Origin: an uncultured Bacteroidales bacterium
GTDB taxonomy: Bacteria; Bacteroidota; Bacteroidia; Bacteroidales; UBA932
NCBI GenBank assembly: GCA_905233655.1
Contig: CAJOCS010000009.1
Span: 1-56,054 of the forward strand
Direction of reading: 5' to 3'
DNA length: 56,054 bases
Shown here: piece after piece, positions 45,554-54,962 of the stretch
Numbering within the stretch: the first letter of the stretch is position 1
Layout of the letters: every line of letters begins with the position of its first letter
Program-made: the position numbers and the translations under genes
The notes under the pieces: model-generated
What the model was told of the DNA's origin: nothing
Databases searched by the model: none
What the model saw: only the letters and a program-made list of their open reading frames with translations

Positions 45554-48048
45554 ATGAAAAAGATTTGGCTCGTTTTTGTCCTTTTTTGTCTTGCCTGTGT
45601 TTTAGCACCGGCACAGACAACCCGTGTCCGCGGAACCGTCACGGATGCGGAAACCGGCGAGCCTATCCCTTTTGTGGGCGTGTATTTCGACGGAACCACC
45701 ATCGGCATATCCACCGACCTTGAAGGGCACTACTTGAAGGGCACTACAGCCTTGAAACCCGCTCCCCCGACGCCCATATTCTCACCGCCCAGCTAATCGG
45801 CTACCACAGCCAGTCCTTTGTGGTTGTGAACGGCTCCTTCTCGGAGGTGAATTTCCGGCTCCAGCAGGATGTCAACCGGCTCTCGGCGGCGGTGGTACGC
45901 CCCAACAACCGCTACATACGTTCGATTCTCAGGGAGATAGACAGGCACAGGGCGGCCACCAATCCCGACCTGGCCCCTTCATGGGAGGCCGGCCTCTATT
46001 CCAAGATGGAACTGGACATGACCGACTATGAACCCATTCTGGATTTGGGTATAGTGGACAGGAGCCTGGGCTTCGTGCGGGAATACACGGACACCTCGGC
46101 AATTACGGGAAAACCGTTCATCCCCTTCATGATTTCCGAGAACGTCTCCCGGAAATTCCATTCCACAGAGCCGGAATTCGACCGGGAGCTCATGCTTTCC
46201 AGCCGGGTCTCGGGCCTGGACCAGGACAATATTTTAAGGCAGTTCACCGGTACATACCTTCTCAGGACCAATTTCTACGAAGCATCGATTTCGGTTTTCA
46301 ACCTCACCATTCCCAATCCGGTGGCGTCGTCGTCCCACATGTTCTACAATTATTTCCTTGTAGACAGCCTTCAGGTGGAGGGGCGGAAGACCTATGTCCT
46401 GCGCTTCCATCCGAAATCGCTGGTCACCTCACCGGTGCTCGACGGTGAAATGCAGATCGACGCCGAAGACTTCGGGATACGAACCGTCCACGCCGCCCTC
46501 TCGTCGGCCTCCAACGTAAACTGGATAAGGCATATCAACATAGACGTCGAGAACCGCCGTCTTCCGGACGGGACCTGGTTCTGGGGCGAGGAGCGCCTTT
46601 TCATCGACTTCTCCATATCCGTAAGCGACGATTCCCGCGTACTCTCTTTCCTTGGCCGCAGGCAGCTTGTCTGGGATGAACCGGAGTTCGGTCCGGTAAC
46701 CAACCAGGTGGTACTCGAGGCCGAGGACCCCGTGGTGATGCGCCTGTCGCAGCCCGGAGACTCCCTGTACTGGGCTCAGGCAAGGCCCTATCCCCTTTCC
46801 CAGCGTGAAACGGGAGTCTTCGACATGGTGGAATCCGTGAAGGAAAAACCCGCGTTCAAATTCCTGTATGGCACTGCCAACATGTTCATCACCGGCTATG
46901 CCGAGTTCCCTTCGATAGGCTTCGGTTACGGCCCCTGGGCACGTACTATAAGTTTCAACGACACCGAGGGCCTCCGCCTTCAGGTGGGTTTCCGCACCAC
47001 CAAGGAATTCAATCCAAAGCTGCGTCTCAGAGGTTCGCTGGCCTATGGATTCGAGGATCAGAAGTTCAAGTGGCGGGCCGGCATTGAGTATGTCATCAAC
47101 AGGGAAAAGACGCGGAAGATAAGCTTCAACGTAAAGCAGGACTACGACCAGATGGGCCGTGGCGCGGGTATATTCAACGAACAGAACATTTTCTCTTCGA
47201 TTTTCGCGCGCAGCCATGCCGACAAGCAGAGCCTTGTCCGCGAAGGGATAATCCGCTACGACCACGAATTCGCCCAGGGTGTGAACACAACGCTGCGGAT
47301 GAGGCATTTCCGCCTCTGGGGAAACGATGCGATTCCGCTTCAGAGGCAGGACCTCAGTTTCCAGGAGAGTTTCTCGCTGAATGAGATCCATGCCACCCTC
47401 CGCCTCTCCTGGGACGAAAGGATCAATCGCGGTTTCTTCGAAAAGAGCTACATTTTCACGCGCTATCCCGTGTTGAATTTCGACGTAATCGGCGGCTTCA
47501 ACCTCAATGGCCTCGCCGAGGATTCGTTCAACTACCTCAGGGGTGAGCTTTCCGTCGACTGGAATGTGCCCGCCGGCGCGCTCGGCTTCGGCAAGCTGCA
47601 CATCAACGGCGGCGGAATCCTGGGCCAGGTCCCCTACCCGCTCCTAAAACTGCACGAAGGCAACCAGACCTATTTCCTGGACCGTACGGCCTTCGCCTGC
47701 ATGGATTACTATGAGTTCGCCTCGGACCGCTGGCTCACCGCTTTCTACGAGCACAATTTCAACGGACTCCTGCTTGGGAAGATTCCTGGTTTAAAGAAAT
47801 TCGACCTGCGCGAAGTCGCCACCATCAGGGGCGCCTGGGGCACGATATCGGCCCATAATCTGGCCGATGCGCCCTTCATCCTTCCCGTTGTTACCAATAC
47901 GCTGGAAGTGCCTTATGTGGAAGCCGGAATCGGCATATCGAACATTTTCCGTCTGTTCAGGATAGATGCATACTGGCGCCTTACGCACCGCGGCACCGGC
48001 TCGAACAGGGACTTTACAATAAATGTGGGACTGGACATGGAATTCTAG
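45554..48048 (+). pseudogene. DUF5686 outer-membrane protein, interrupted by a 14-bp duplication
   Basis: An outer-membrane protein with signal peptide (to about 22), an N-terminal carboxypeptidase-regulatory-like domain (RVRGTVTDAETGEPIPFVGV) and a large DUF5686 region ending in a barrel-like strand with a terminal phenylalanine (NVGLDMEF). The frame from 45554 stops at 45796. Removing one copy of the tandem 14-mer at 45720-45747 joins DLEGHY to SLETRSPDAHILTAQ and gives a continuous 826-residue protein to 48048. The second half could only be made alone if restarted internally, and would then lack a signal peptide. AraC regulator follows after three bases. Confidence 0.85.
45720..45747. repeat. 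Perfect tandem 14-bp duplication inside the DUF5686 gene
   Basis: TTGAAGGGCACTAC occurs twice without a gap, at 45720-45733 and 45734-45747. Fourteen bases is not a multiple of three, so it shifts the reading frame; deleting either copy restores it. Confidence 0.9.
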
Positions 48049-48051
48049 ACT

Positions 48052-48831
48052 ATGAAGAACAAGACCATAATGACAATCCACCCTCTGAACAGCGAGGGTA
48101 ATGACGAAAGAGTAAGCGCAGAAGCCTACAAACTGGATTTTTTCTGTTTCCTCTTCCTTCTTGAGGGCGAGGTGCTTGTTGAAATAGACGGCCACAACTA
48201 CCTATGCACCGCCTCGCAGTTCATACTCTGCCCCGAAGGCAGGGATATCAGAATCAAGCATCTGAAGGATTGCATCGGCTTCGACGGCTGTTTTTCGAGG
48301 GATTTCGTAAAGGACCCTTCGTCCCCTTCCCTTCTGATAGACAAGCCCCTGCACCAGAGCTTCTGGTTCGACGACGCCGTCTTTATGGCCGCACTTCTGA
48401 AGCGTATGTGCATAGCGTACAAAGACAAGGATACGGCCTTCCTCAGAAGCGCCGTGGATCTGGTCCTGAGCCAGTTGAATCCGAACAACCCGGTGTCGGC
48501 CGTGCCTGACCGTTTCCTGAATCTGGTTTTCCGGAGCGACGAGCTTCCCATGACGGTTTCGCAGTATGCAAAGGAGCTCGGAGTAACGCCCAACTACCTG
48601 AACAAGGCGGTGAAGAACCACACCCACCACACTGCCATAGACTGGATTGAGGTCGCCAGGATCAATATCGCCAAATCCCTCCTTGCCGACAGGAGCATCC
48701 CGATAGACGAGGTTTCGTCGCGATGCGGAATCGACGACCAGTCATACTTCTCCCGCTTCTTCAAAAAACGGACGGGAATGACCCCGTCCGCCTACAGGAA
48801 AAGCGTTGCTCCTACTCGTCAGGCTCAGTAA
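48052..48831 (+). CDS. AraC-family transcriptional regulator
   Basis: A 259-residue regulator. The N-terminal part (about 15-120) is a cupin-like sensor domain; the C-terminal AraC domain (about 160-252) has both helix-turn-helix units: MTVSQYAKELGVTPNYLNKAVK and IPIDEVSSRCGIDDQSYFSRFFKKRTGMTPSAYR. It begins three bases after the DUF5686 gene and so is probably made with it. Its end overlaps the DUF4249 gene on the other strand by 20 bases. Target and effector unknown; the envelope genes on either side are candidates. Confidence 0.92.
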   Translation: MKNKTIMTIHPLNSEGNDERVSAEAYKLDFFCFLFLLEGEVLVEIDGHNYLCTASQFILCPEGRDIRIKHLKDCIGFDGCFSRDFVKDPSSPSLLIDKPLHQSFWFDDAVFMAALLKRMCIAYKDKDTAFLRSAVDLVLSQLNPNNPVSAVPDRFLNLVFRSDELPMTVSQYAKELGVTPNYLNKAVKNHTHHTAIDWIEVARINIAKSLLADRSIPIDEVSSRCGIDDQSYFSRFFKKRTGMTPSAYRKSVAPTRQAQ

Positions 48832-49792
48832 AACTGAATATCTGTGAGCTCGCAGCAATGTCGATAAGGCCTATTCCGCCTTCCACGTTGCTGGGTATCG
48901 TAGTGGGCTCGAAGATGAAGTTCGCGTCGTAGCCGAGCGATTCCAGATTATTTATAGCCCTAAGATAGAGATAATGGTCGAAATTGATATGTTCGAGCCA
49001 GATTTCTATCCGGCTGCCCGTGACTGTGGAGCCTCCGGAACTATCCTCTGTGGCGAAGAAGTCGAGGTATGTCAGATTGAGCCTGATTCGGCGTGTTTCG
49101 CCGGGGAAAAGGTCGTCGGAGAACACGCAGGAGGTGTTCTGGACTGCAAAGAGGCTTGCAAGGCCCAGTTCGTCATCCATAGAATTGCCCTCGCTGATAA
49201 TGGGATCGGAAGAGCCGTCGAAATGCAGTTGGGTTACCACTTCGGTAGTGCTTCCTCCCCCGTTGTCCACAGTGCTTATCCTCCTTCCCCTGATACGGTA
49301 GTAGTTCTTTACGGAAGGGTCGTCGGCAATGGTTACACGGAACTGGAGGGCGGTCAGCTTTTCGTAGCCGTAATCAATGGATACCCTGGCGGTATCTACC
49401 TTTATCGGTTCAACCCTTGAGGGAACCACTGTCTGGGCAGTTGCGCTTGCGCCTCCCCCGCTCGGACGGGCTTCGAAAGATACCCTGTCTCCTGGATTCA
49501 GAGCGCAGTTGAGAGTGTACAGGCCGCTCTCAGGGTCGTCCGACGGGGTGGCTACATAGACAGTCCCGTTCACCGTGGCGGTTAGAGTGGCTCCGTTCAT
49601 GGGCCTGGTGTCGCTGACTCCGCTCCAGTACAGGTACACGCTGTGGGAAGTGAGCTCGGTGTTCAGAAGACCGTTCATTATTATTCTCTCGGACTGGTCT
49701 TCAATATCCATTTCCGTAGTCTGCATGCACCATTCTCCGTAGCAGGAAGCGGTGCATAAGGCCGATATCATGAAATATAATAAACGTTTCAT
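48812..49792 (-). CDS. DUF4249 lipoprotein
   Basis: A 326-residue lipoprotein with signal and lipobox TASC (Cys17). The start of the mature part, EDQSERIIMNGLLNTE, then GVSDTRPMNGATLTATVNG and a typical Ig-like body, match DUF4249, a Bacteroidota family coded next to TonB-dependent receptors and thought to act like a surface partner lipoprotein. It follows the receptor gene by five bases, as in other genomes. Last gene of the leftward operon. Confidence 0.85.
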   Translation of the reverse strand: MKRLLYFMISALCTASCYGEWCMQTTEMDIEDQSERIIMNGLLNTELTSHSVYLYWSGVSDTRPMNGATLTATVNGTVYVATPSDDPESGLYTLNCALNPGDRVSFEARPSGGGASATAQTVVPSRVEPIKVDTARVSIDYGYEKLTALQFRVTIADDPSVKNYYRIRGRRISTVDNGGGSTTEVVTQLHFDGSSDPIISEGNSMDDELGLASLFAVQNTSCVFSDDLFPGETRRIRLNLTYLDFFATEDSSGGSTVTGSRIEIWLEHINFDHYLYLRAINNLESLGYDANFIFEPTTIPSNVEGGIGLIDIAASSQIFSFTEPDE

Positions 49793-49797
49793 AGGGT

Positions 49798-52185
49798 TCA
49801 GAATGTATAAGTGGCGCTGAATGACGGGAAGAACGGAAGGATGGTGATCTGTTCCATCACGAGCTTGTTTTCATAGGTCCCGTTTGCCGTCCTCACCTTC
49901 TGGTTACTCACGAAGGTGAAGTTGGGGTTCATGTGGTTATAGACGTTGTAGATGCTCAGATTGAGGTCCCAGCGCCGTCCGGCATGGAAATCCATACCCA
50001 GGTTGAGCCTGTGGCTCGAAGGCAGGCGGAAGTTGTTACGGGCTTCCACGTAGTCGGCCGAGGTCTGCTGTCCGGTTTCAGGATCGGATACCGTCGTCCT
50101 TCTCATGGGAACGGTGGTGGTTCCTCCTGAGGCGAACGACCATGCCGCATTCACGTCCAGCCATTTCCTCAGTTTGAATGTGACGTTCACGTTCAGGTTG
50201 TGGCGGCGGTCGTATTTATAGGGGAAGCGTTTGCCGTTGTTGATGGAGCCGTCGGGGAAGATGCGGTCGCTCTTCGCAAGGGTGTAGGCCAGCCAGCCGG
50301 TGAGTCTTCCGCTGTTCTTCTGTGCAAGGAATTCCAGGCCAATGGCCCTTCCCTGCCCCATCACAACCTTGTTCTCCCAGCCGGTGGACGAGCCGATGGT
50401 AACGGTGCCGTCCTTGTACTCCAGCAGATTGTTAATGGCCTTGTAGTAGCCCTCGACGCTGAATTCCCATCCTTGGATGCCGTCGTAATAGACGCCCGCC
50501 GACACCTGGTCGGAAGTCACAGGCTTGATATTGCGGGTAATGGGGACCCACAGGTCCAGAGGGAGGGAAATCGAGGACGACGAGAGCAGGTGTACGTACT
50601 GCGCCATCCTGGCATAACCCGTCTTGAAAGCGATTCCGTTGTCCAGACGGTACTTGGCGCTGAGTCTGGGCTGAATGTTGAAATACGGCTTGGAATCGGT
50701 CACGAACAGCGACACGTATACGCCCGGATTGACCGTCAGGTTGTCGGAGACGGAGATGTCGTCCTCGGCATAGAGGGAAATGTCGTGCCCGTAGTAGCCA
50801 TGGGGCGAGCCGAACTGATATGTCTGGTCCATGTCCTCGGAACTGTCCCGGCTGTCGAGCGTGATGGCCGAGAGTGTCTGAGGCATGAAAGTGTGGTAGA
50901 TGTACTCCGTTCCGAACTTCACCAGATGACGCGGCCCGGGGACGAAATCGAAGTCGATGCGTCCGCTCCAGTCGCGGATTCCGGAGATGTAATCGATATC
51001 GAATTTATAGGTATAGTCGTCGCCTTTTTCCCTGGCTTCCACGTTCATTAGCATGCGGTAGCGGTTGAACGCCACAGTGGTGTTGGCGAAAAGACGGCTG
51101 CTGAAAACGTGGTTCCAGCGGAGCGAGGCCACGTCGTTGCCCCAGGCAATGCCCATTTTCGTGCGTGAGAAGACATCGCTGTAGGATTCCTTCATGGTAA
51201 CTCCGCCGTTGTCCCGGCCGCTGTATCCGCCCAGGATGAAGCGGTCCTTGTCGGAGAGTCTCCAGGTGATTTTGCCGTTGAGGTCGTAGAAATAATAGTT
51301 GATGTACTCGGTGTCTGAATTCCTCAGGGCAAGGCGGATAATGGGGTCGTAGAGCAGAGAATGCAGTCCCCTGGCGCTGAAACTCATACTCAACTTGTCG
51401 CTGATGACAGGGCCCTCAAGATGAAGCTTGTCGGTAAGCGCGCCGATTCCCAAGCTCCCGTGCCACTCCTTCATGTTGCCGTCGTTGGTGCGGATATCCA
51501 CGATGGACGAGACCCTGCCGCCGTAACGGGCCGGGAAAGAGCCTTTGTACAGAGTTACCTTCTTCACGGCCTCGGTCTGGAAAACCGAAAGGATGCCCAG
51601 CATGTGGTCTACGTTGTAAATGGGCACTCCGTCCAGCAGAATCAGGTTTTCGTCGGGGCCTCCTCCTCTCACGAAGAGGCCTGTGGAGCCTTCCCCGCCG
51701 CCCTGTACGCCGGGCATGAGCTGGATGGCCTTCAGAACGTCGGCCTCGCCGAAGAGGACAGGAGTGTGCTGAACCTGGCCGATGGGAATCTCCACCGCAC
51801 CGAGATAGGTCGACTGCACTCCGGCGTCCTTCTGGGCCACAACCACGGCTTCCTGGAGGGAACTGGGCATGAGGACGATGTTGAGGGAAACGTCGCCGTG
51901 CGAGAGGTCCACAGTAAGGGCCTGGCTCTCGTAACCAACATAGCTGAACTGCAGAGACACCTCAGCCGCCGGAATCGTAAGGGTGTAGAAGCCGAATACG
52001 TTCGTCACTGCGCCCACTGGCGTTCCGGAGGTGGATTCCACCAGAACGCCGGCGCCGATAAGGGTTTCTCCGCTCACGCCGTCGGTGATGTATCCGCTGA
52101 CGGTGGCCCTTCGCTGGGCGTTAAGCGGAAGCGAGGAAAGCAGTATGGCCGCGGCGAGAGCGCCTAGTTTAGAATGAATAGACAT
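49798..52185 (-). CDS. TonB-dependent receptor with carboxypeptidase-regulatory-like domain
   Basis: A 795-residue outer-membrane receptor. Signal peptide (1-23), carboxypeptidase-regulatory-like domain (about 26-105, VSGYITDGVSGETLIGAGV), plug domain (about 115-240, with LMPGVQGGGEGSTGLFVRGG and NLILLDGVPIYN), then a 22-strand barrel ending ATYTF. No iron-box or substrate motif is visible, so the ligand is unknown. It is not of the SusC length (about 1000 residues) and its partner is DUF4249, not SusD. It overlaps the DUF2490 gene by 17 bases. Confidence 0.92.
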   Translation of the reverse strand: MSIHSKLGALAAAILLSSLPLNAQRRATVSGYITDGVSGETLIGAGVLVESTSGTPVGAVTNVFGFYTLTIPAAEVSLQFSYVGYESQALTVDLSHGDVSLNIVLMPSSLQEAVVVAQKDAGVQSTYLGAVEIPIGQVQHTPVLFGEADVLKAIQLMPGVQGGGEGSTGLFVRGGGPDENLILLDGVPIYNVDHMLGILSVFQTEAVKKVTLYKGSFPARYGGRVSSIVDIRTNDGNMKEWHGSLGIGALTDKLHLEGPVISDKLSMSFSARGLHSLLYDPIIRLALRNSDTEYINYYFYDLNGKITWRLSDKDRFILGGYSGRDNGGVTMKESYSDVFSRTKMGIAWGNDVASLRWNHVFSSRLFANTTVAFNRYRMLMNVEAREKGDDYTYKFDIDYISGIRDWSGRIDFDFVPGPRHLVKFGTEYIYHTFMPQTLSAITLDSRDSSEDMDQTYQFGSPHGYYGHDISLYAEDDISVSDNLTVNPGVYVSLFVTDSKPYFNIQPRLSAKYRLDNGIAFKTGYARMAQYVHLLSSSSISLPLDLWVPITRNIKPVTSDQVSAGVYYDGIQGWEFSVEGYYKAINNLLEYKDGTVTIGSSTGWENKVVMGQGRAIGLEFLAQKNSGRLTGWLAYTLAKSDRIFPDGSINNGKRFPYKYDRRHNLNVNVTFKLRKWLDVNAAWSFASGGTTTVPMRRTTVSDPETGQQTSADYVEARNNFRLPSSHRLNLGMDFHAGRRWDLNLSIYNVYNHMNPNFTFVSNQKVRTANGTYENKLVMEQITILPFFPSFSATYTF

Positions 52186-52957
52186 AGCCTATGCCTGCAA
52201 TAATGTTGATGGAATCCTCGTATGCGGCGGAAAACAGCCTTGTGCCGTCGCTGTTGGTATCGATTTCATAATCGCTGCATGAATCCACAAGCACGTAAGG
52301 TTCCAGGGAATGATGCTTGGTGATGTTCCATTCACAGCCGAGATTCAGCCTGTAACGGTTGATGTACATGTGGGTATATCCCTCATGGGTGTAGGGATAA
52401 TACGTCTTTCCGGAAGCGGTGACCTGGGTGGTTGTGCCGGCCGAGCCCCAGGGGTCGTTGAGGGCTGTGCGCACTTCGAACGAAAGCGACGGCTTGAAAT
52501 CCTTGCTCACTCTGTACTTTACCCCCACGCGGCTCTTGAGCGCAAAGGCGTCGGGGGTGTTCTGGTACACGTTGAAGGTGCCCGTACGGTGGGTATACTG
52601 GAGCCTTTCCCTCCAGCTGAGGGTGAAATCCCCAACTTTCCAGGAGGCGGTTACATCGGCATAAAGACGGTGGCGCATATCCTGCATCTCACCGTCCTTG
52701 AACGGGTTTATCATAATGTAGCCGGCGCCGAGTTTCAGAAAACTGAGCGGCTTCCAGCTGAGCCCCAGGGTGGTTTGGAGCCGGTCCACGGACTGGAACA
52801 TGTCCTCCAGGCGAAGCTCTTCCTCCAGGTTTATGTGCAATCCTTTCACAATCTTATAATCCACTCCAGCGCTGATTCTTGCACCGAAATCCGTATCCTG
52901 TCCCCGAAGAACCAGAGGCAGGAGCAGCGCCAGGCAGATGAGAATGAGACGTTTCAT
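52169..52957 (-). CDS. DUF2490 outer-membrane beta-barrel protein
   Basis: A 262-residue exported protein with a signal peptide (1-20, ending VLRGQ) and a beta-barrel pattern; LNLEEELRLEDMF-type sequence (HINLEEELRLEDM), WREKLQY-type strand (SWRERLQYTH) and a final aromatic residue (GYVYSF) match DUF2490. Function is not known. It starts one base after the DUF4956 gene and overlaps the receptor gene, so it is tightly bound to this operon. Confidence 0.82.
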   Translation of the reverse strand: MKRLILICLALLLPLVLRGQDTDFGARISAGVDYKIVKGLHINLEEELRLEDMFQSVDRLQTTLGLSWKPLSFLKLGAGYIMINPFKDGEMQDMRHRLYADVTASWKVGDFTLSWRERLQYTHRTGTFNVYQNTPDAFALKSRVGVKYRVSKDFKPSLSFEVRTALNDPWGSAGTTTQVTASGKTYYPYTHEGYTHMYINRYRLNLGCEWNITKHHSLEPYVLVDSCSDYEIDTNSDGTRLFSAAYEDSINIIAGIGYVYSF

Positions 52958-52958
52958 A

Positions 52959-53750
52959 CTATTCGACATAATCCTTGGCCCTGGTGATTGTGTTAACGCT
53001 GTTCGACTCACCCTTTCCCAGGCGGTAATACACTTTTATGAATGCGGCATCCTTGAGGAAATCCACATGGCCAATCTCCACATTGTCAATTTTCACTCCA
53101 AGCCTGTTCTCGAGGTCCTGCAGCAGTTCTTCCCTCTTTTCTGGGACGATGAGTTCTATGCGGTCGTAGAGCACCAGTTTCGTGGTGGTATGCTTTACCA
53201 GGCGGTCGCTTTCCAAAATGGCAATGAGGGCTACTATAAGGGCGTTCACCGCTGCCATGACGAAGATATTGCCCGTAATCAGCGCATAGTGCGGAGTGTC
53301 CGTAGCAAGGCCGATAACCTGGTACAGGGGCGCCAGGCCGTTTGCGGCCGCAAGGGCGATTATCACGAAGAGATAGGTCATCTCCCGGATGGGAACCGTT
53401 TCCGTGCGGTAGCGGATGATGCCGAATATGGCGAACAGGCCGAGCGTGAGGCCCACGCCCACTTCCACGTTGCCCATGATGTACAGCAGCAGGAGCATCG
53501 CCGAAGAGAAAATCATGAAGGTGAAATAGTAGTCACGCCTGCGGCTTTTCTTGTAATAGAAGAACTGTACCAGAATCCAGCATACCAGCAGGTTCATGGC
53601 GAAACGTATCCCCAGTTCACACATTTTCTGCGACGTGGTCATCATGGCGTCGGTGATAGTCTGGACGTCGAAGAGCATGTCGTCGTTGAGGTCGGCGTTG
53701 CCGAAGGCCGCAAGGTCGTCCTGGACGAAGCGGAATAATCTGTCAATCAT
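52959..53750 (-). CDS. DUF4956 inner-membrane protein
   Basis: A 263-residue protein with about four hydrophobic segments between 48 and 180, then a soluble C-terminal domain. GLTLGLFAIFGIIRYRTETVPIREMTYLFV is the DUF4956 signature (quoted pieces GLFAIFGIIRYRTE and PIREMTYLF). In other bacteria the family often travels with VTC-domain proteins, as here where the start overlaps the VTC stop by four bases. It is the obvious membrane partner for the VTC protein; its biochemistry is unknown. Confidence 0.88.
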   Translation of the reverse strand: MIDRLFRFVQDDLAAFGNADLNDDMLFDVQTITDAMMTTSQKMCELGIRFAMNLLVCWILVQFFYYKKSRRRDYYFTFMIFSSAMLLLLYIMGNVEVGVGLTLGLFAIFGIIRYRTETVPIREMTYLFVIIALAAANGLAPLYQVIGLATDTPHYALITGNIFVMAAVNALIVALIAILESDRLVKHTTTKLVLYDRIELIVPEKREELLQDLENRLGVKIDNVEIGHVDFLKDAAFIKVYYRLGKGESNSVNTITRAKDYVE

Positions 53751-54550
53751 ATATCTGAAATTTTATATCCGAGTGTTTTCTCTATTCTCCTCACTTTAAC
53801 TTTGAAGCGGCCGCTCTTTACATCGGGCCTCGTGAGGGTGGTGCCTATGCAGTATTTGCTAACGCGAATCGGCTTTATCCTGTGGTCCAGAAGGATTTTC
53901 TTCATTTCGGAAGGGGCTCTGCCGTCCTGCTTGAGCTCTATTATCACGGCGTCTCCGAGGTCTGCGTCGATTCCGCTTGTGTGATTCACGAAGCGGAGAC
54001 GGGAGTCAATCGTGAGACGCTCTGTCTTTGCGGAATTGACAAGGGTGATGCGGTTGAAGATGGTTTCCATCTGGGGAAGCAGTTCCCCTGCGGTGAACCA
54101 TGAATGGCCGGCCAGGTAGAGGGCGGCGGTTTCGTCGGCCCTGAAGTCCTGGAACAGCTCGGGGGCAATGACGATGCGTTTCTTCTTGGTGCGCCCGTGG
54201 TTGTTCTTGCGCTTGATTTCAAGGAAGGTTTCGCCCGAGGATACATACACCCTGGTCCTCACCTTCTGCCTTACCAGATGACGGTTGTGATGGTCCATGA
54301 ACATCTTAAGGGCGGGAGTGTCGTAGTACAGGGAATTGTACGGGCTTACCCTGAGCCCTTCCGCCACCAGTATGCGGTATCCGTGCTTCAGGGCGTCTTC
54401 CAGCACCTGAACGAGCACCTTTTCGTTCGTGAGATACTTGGTGTCGATGCGGTTCAGAAGCTTGATGGAATCCATCTCCCCAAGAGTTATGGGGCCGATG
54501 GATTTCACCACATCGAGAGCCTCGAAGTCGATATGAGGCCTAGCTGGCAT
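53747..54550 (-). CDS. VTC-domain protein, putative polyphosphate polymerase
   Basis: A 267-residue soluble protein that is essentially one VTC (triphosphate tunnel-type) domain. The charged-tunnel residues are visible in order: LLNRIDTKYL, NSLYYDTPAL, RQKVRTRVY, TFLEIKRK, TIDSRLRF, VIIELKQDG and RVSKYCIGTTLT, i.e. the alternating Arg, Lys and Glu residues that line the catalytic tunnel in yeast Vtc4, which makes polyphosphate from ATP. Activity in bacterial members is not settled. Translationally coupled to DUF4956 (ATGA) and overlapping the small upstream gene by 11 bases. Confidence 0.88.
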   Translation of the reverse strand: MPARPHIDFEALDVVKSIGPITLGEMDSIKLLNRIDTKYLTNEKVLVQVLEDALKHGYRILVAEGLRVSPYNSLYYDTPALKMFMDHHNRHLVRQKVRTRVYVSSGETFLEIKRKNNHGRTKKKRIVIAPELFQDFRADETAALYLAGHSWFTAGELLPQMETIFNRITLVNSAKTERLTIDSRLRFVNHTSGIDADLGDAVIIELKQDGRAPSEMKKILLDHRIKPIRVSKYCIGTTLTRPDVKSGRFKVKVRRIEKTLGYKISDI

Positions 54551-54956
54551 CCTGGGCTATGTACTCGAAATTCTTTACCTGGATGAGCCTTCCCCTGGCA
54601 TTGTAGGTATACTGTACCTTCTTTCGGCCGAATTCGTTGTACTCGAAGGTCTTGTAGGTCTGAAGCCGCCTGCGGGAGTCGTAGACAAGCTCTTTGGAGA
54701 CTTTGCCGTCGGCATTGTACTCATAACGCTTTATCCACTTGATTCCGTCGGAATTGTATTCTATCTCTTCGATTTTCTTACCGTCGGGAGAATACGTGGT
54801 CACATGGTCGAGGGTACGGTTCCCGCCGCGGGGATCCGAATTCCATTCCTTGATGATAAGGTTCTTCTTGTTAATTCTCTGCTGGGTGTCCTGAGCCCTG
54901 AGGCCGGCTGCGCATGCAAACAGGATGCAAAACGCTATAACGAGTTTTTTCTTCAT
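54540..54956 (-). CDS. Small exported protein with YD/toxin-repeat-like strands
   Basis: A 138-residue protein with a signal peptide (to about 21, GLRAQ). The mature part has four or five repeated units of the form EYNxDGKxxxE or TYNARGRLIQV (TYSPDGKKIEEIEYN, YEYNADGKVSKELVYD, FEYNEFGRKKVQYTYN), like the YD-type beta repeats found in antitoxins and surface proteins. It would lie in the periplasm or be surface-bound. It is co-encoded with the VTC protein; function unknown. Confidence 0.7.
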   Translation of the reverse strand: MKKKLVIAFCILFACAAGLRAQDTQQRINKKNLIIKEWNSDPRGGNRTLDHVTTYSPDGKKIEEIEYNSDGIKWIKRYEYNADGKVSKELVYDSRRRLQTYKTFEYNEFGRKKVQYTYNARGRLIQVKNFEYIAQDAS

Positions 54957-54962
54957 AATGCG

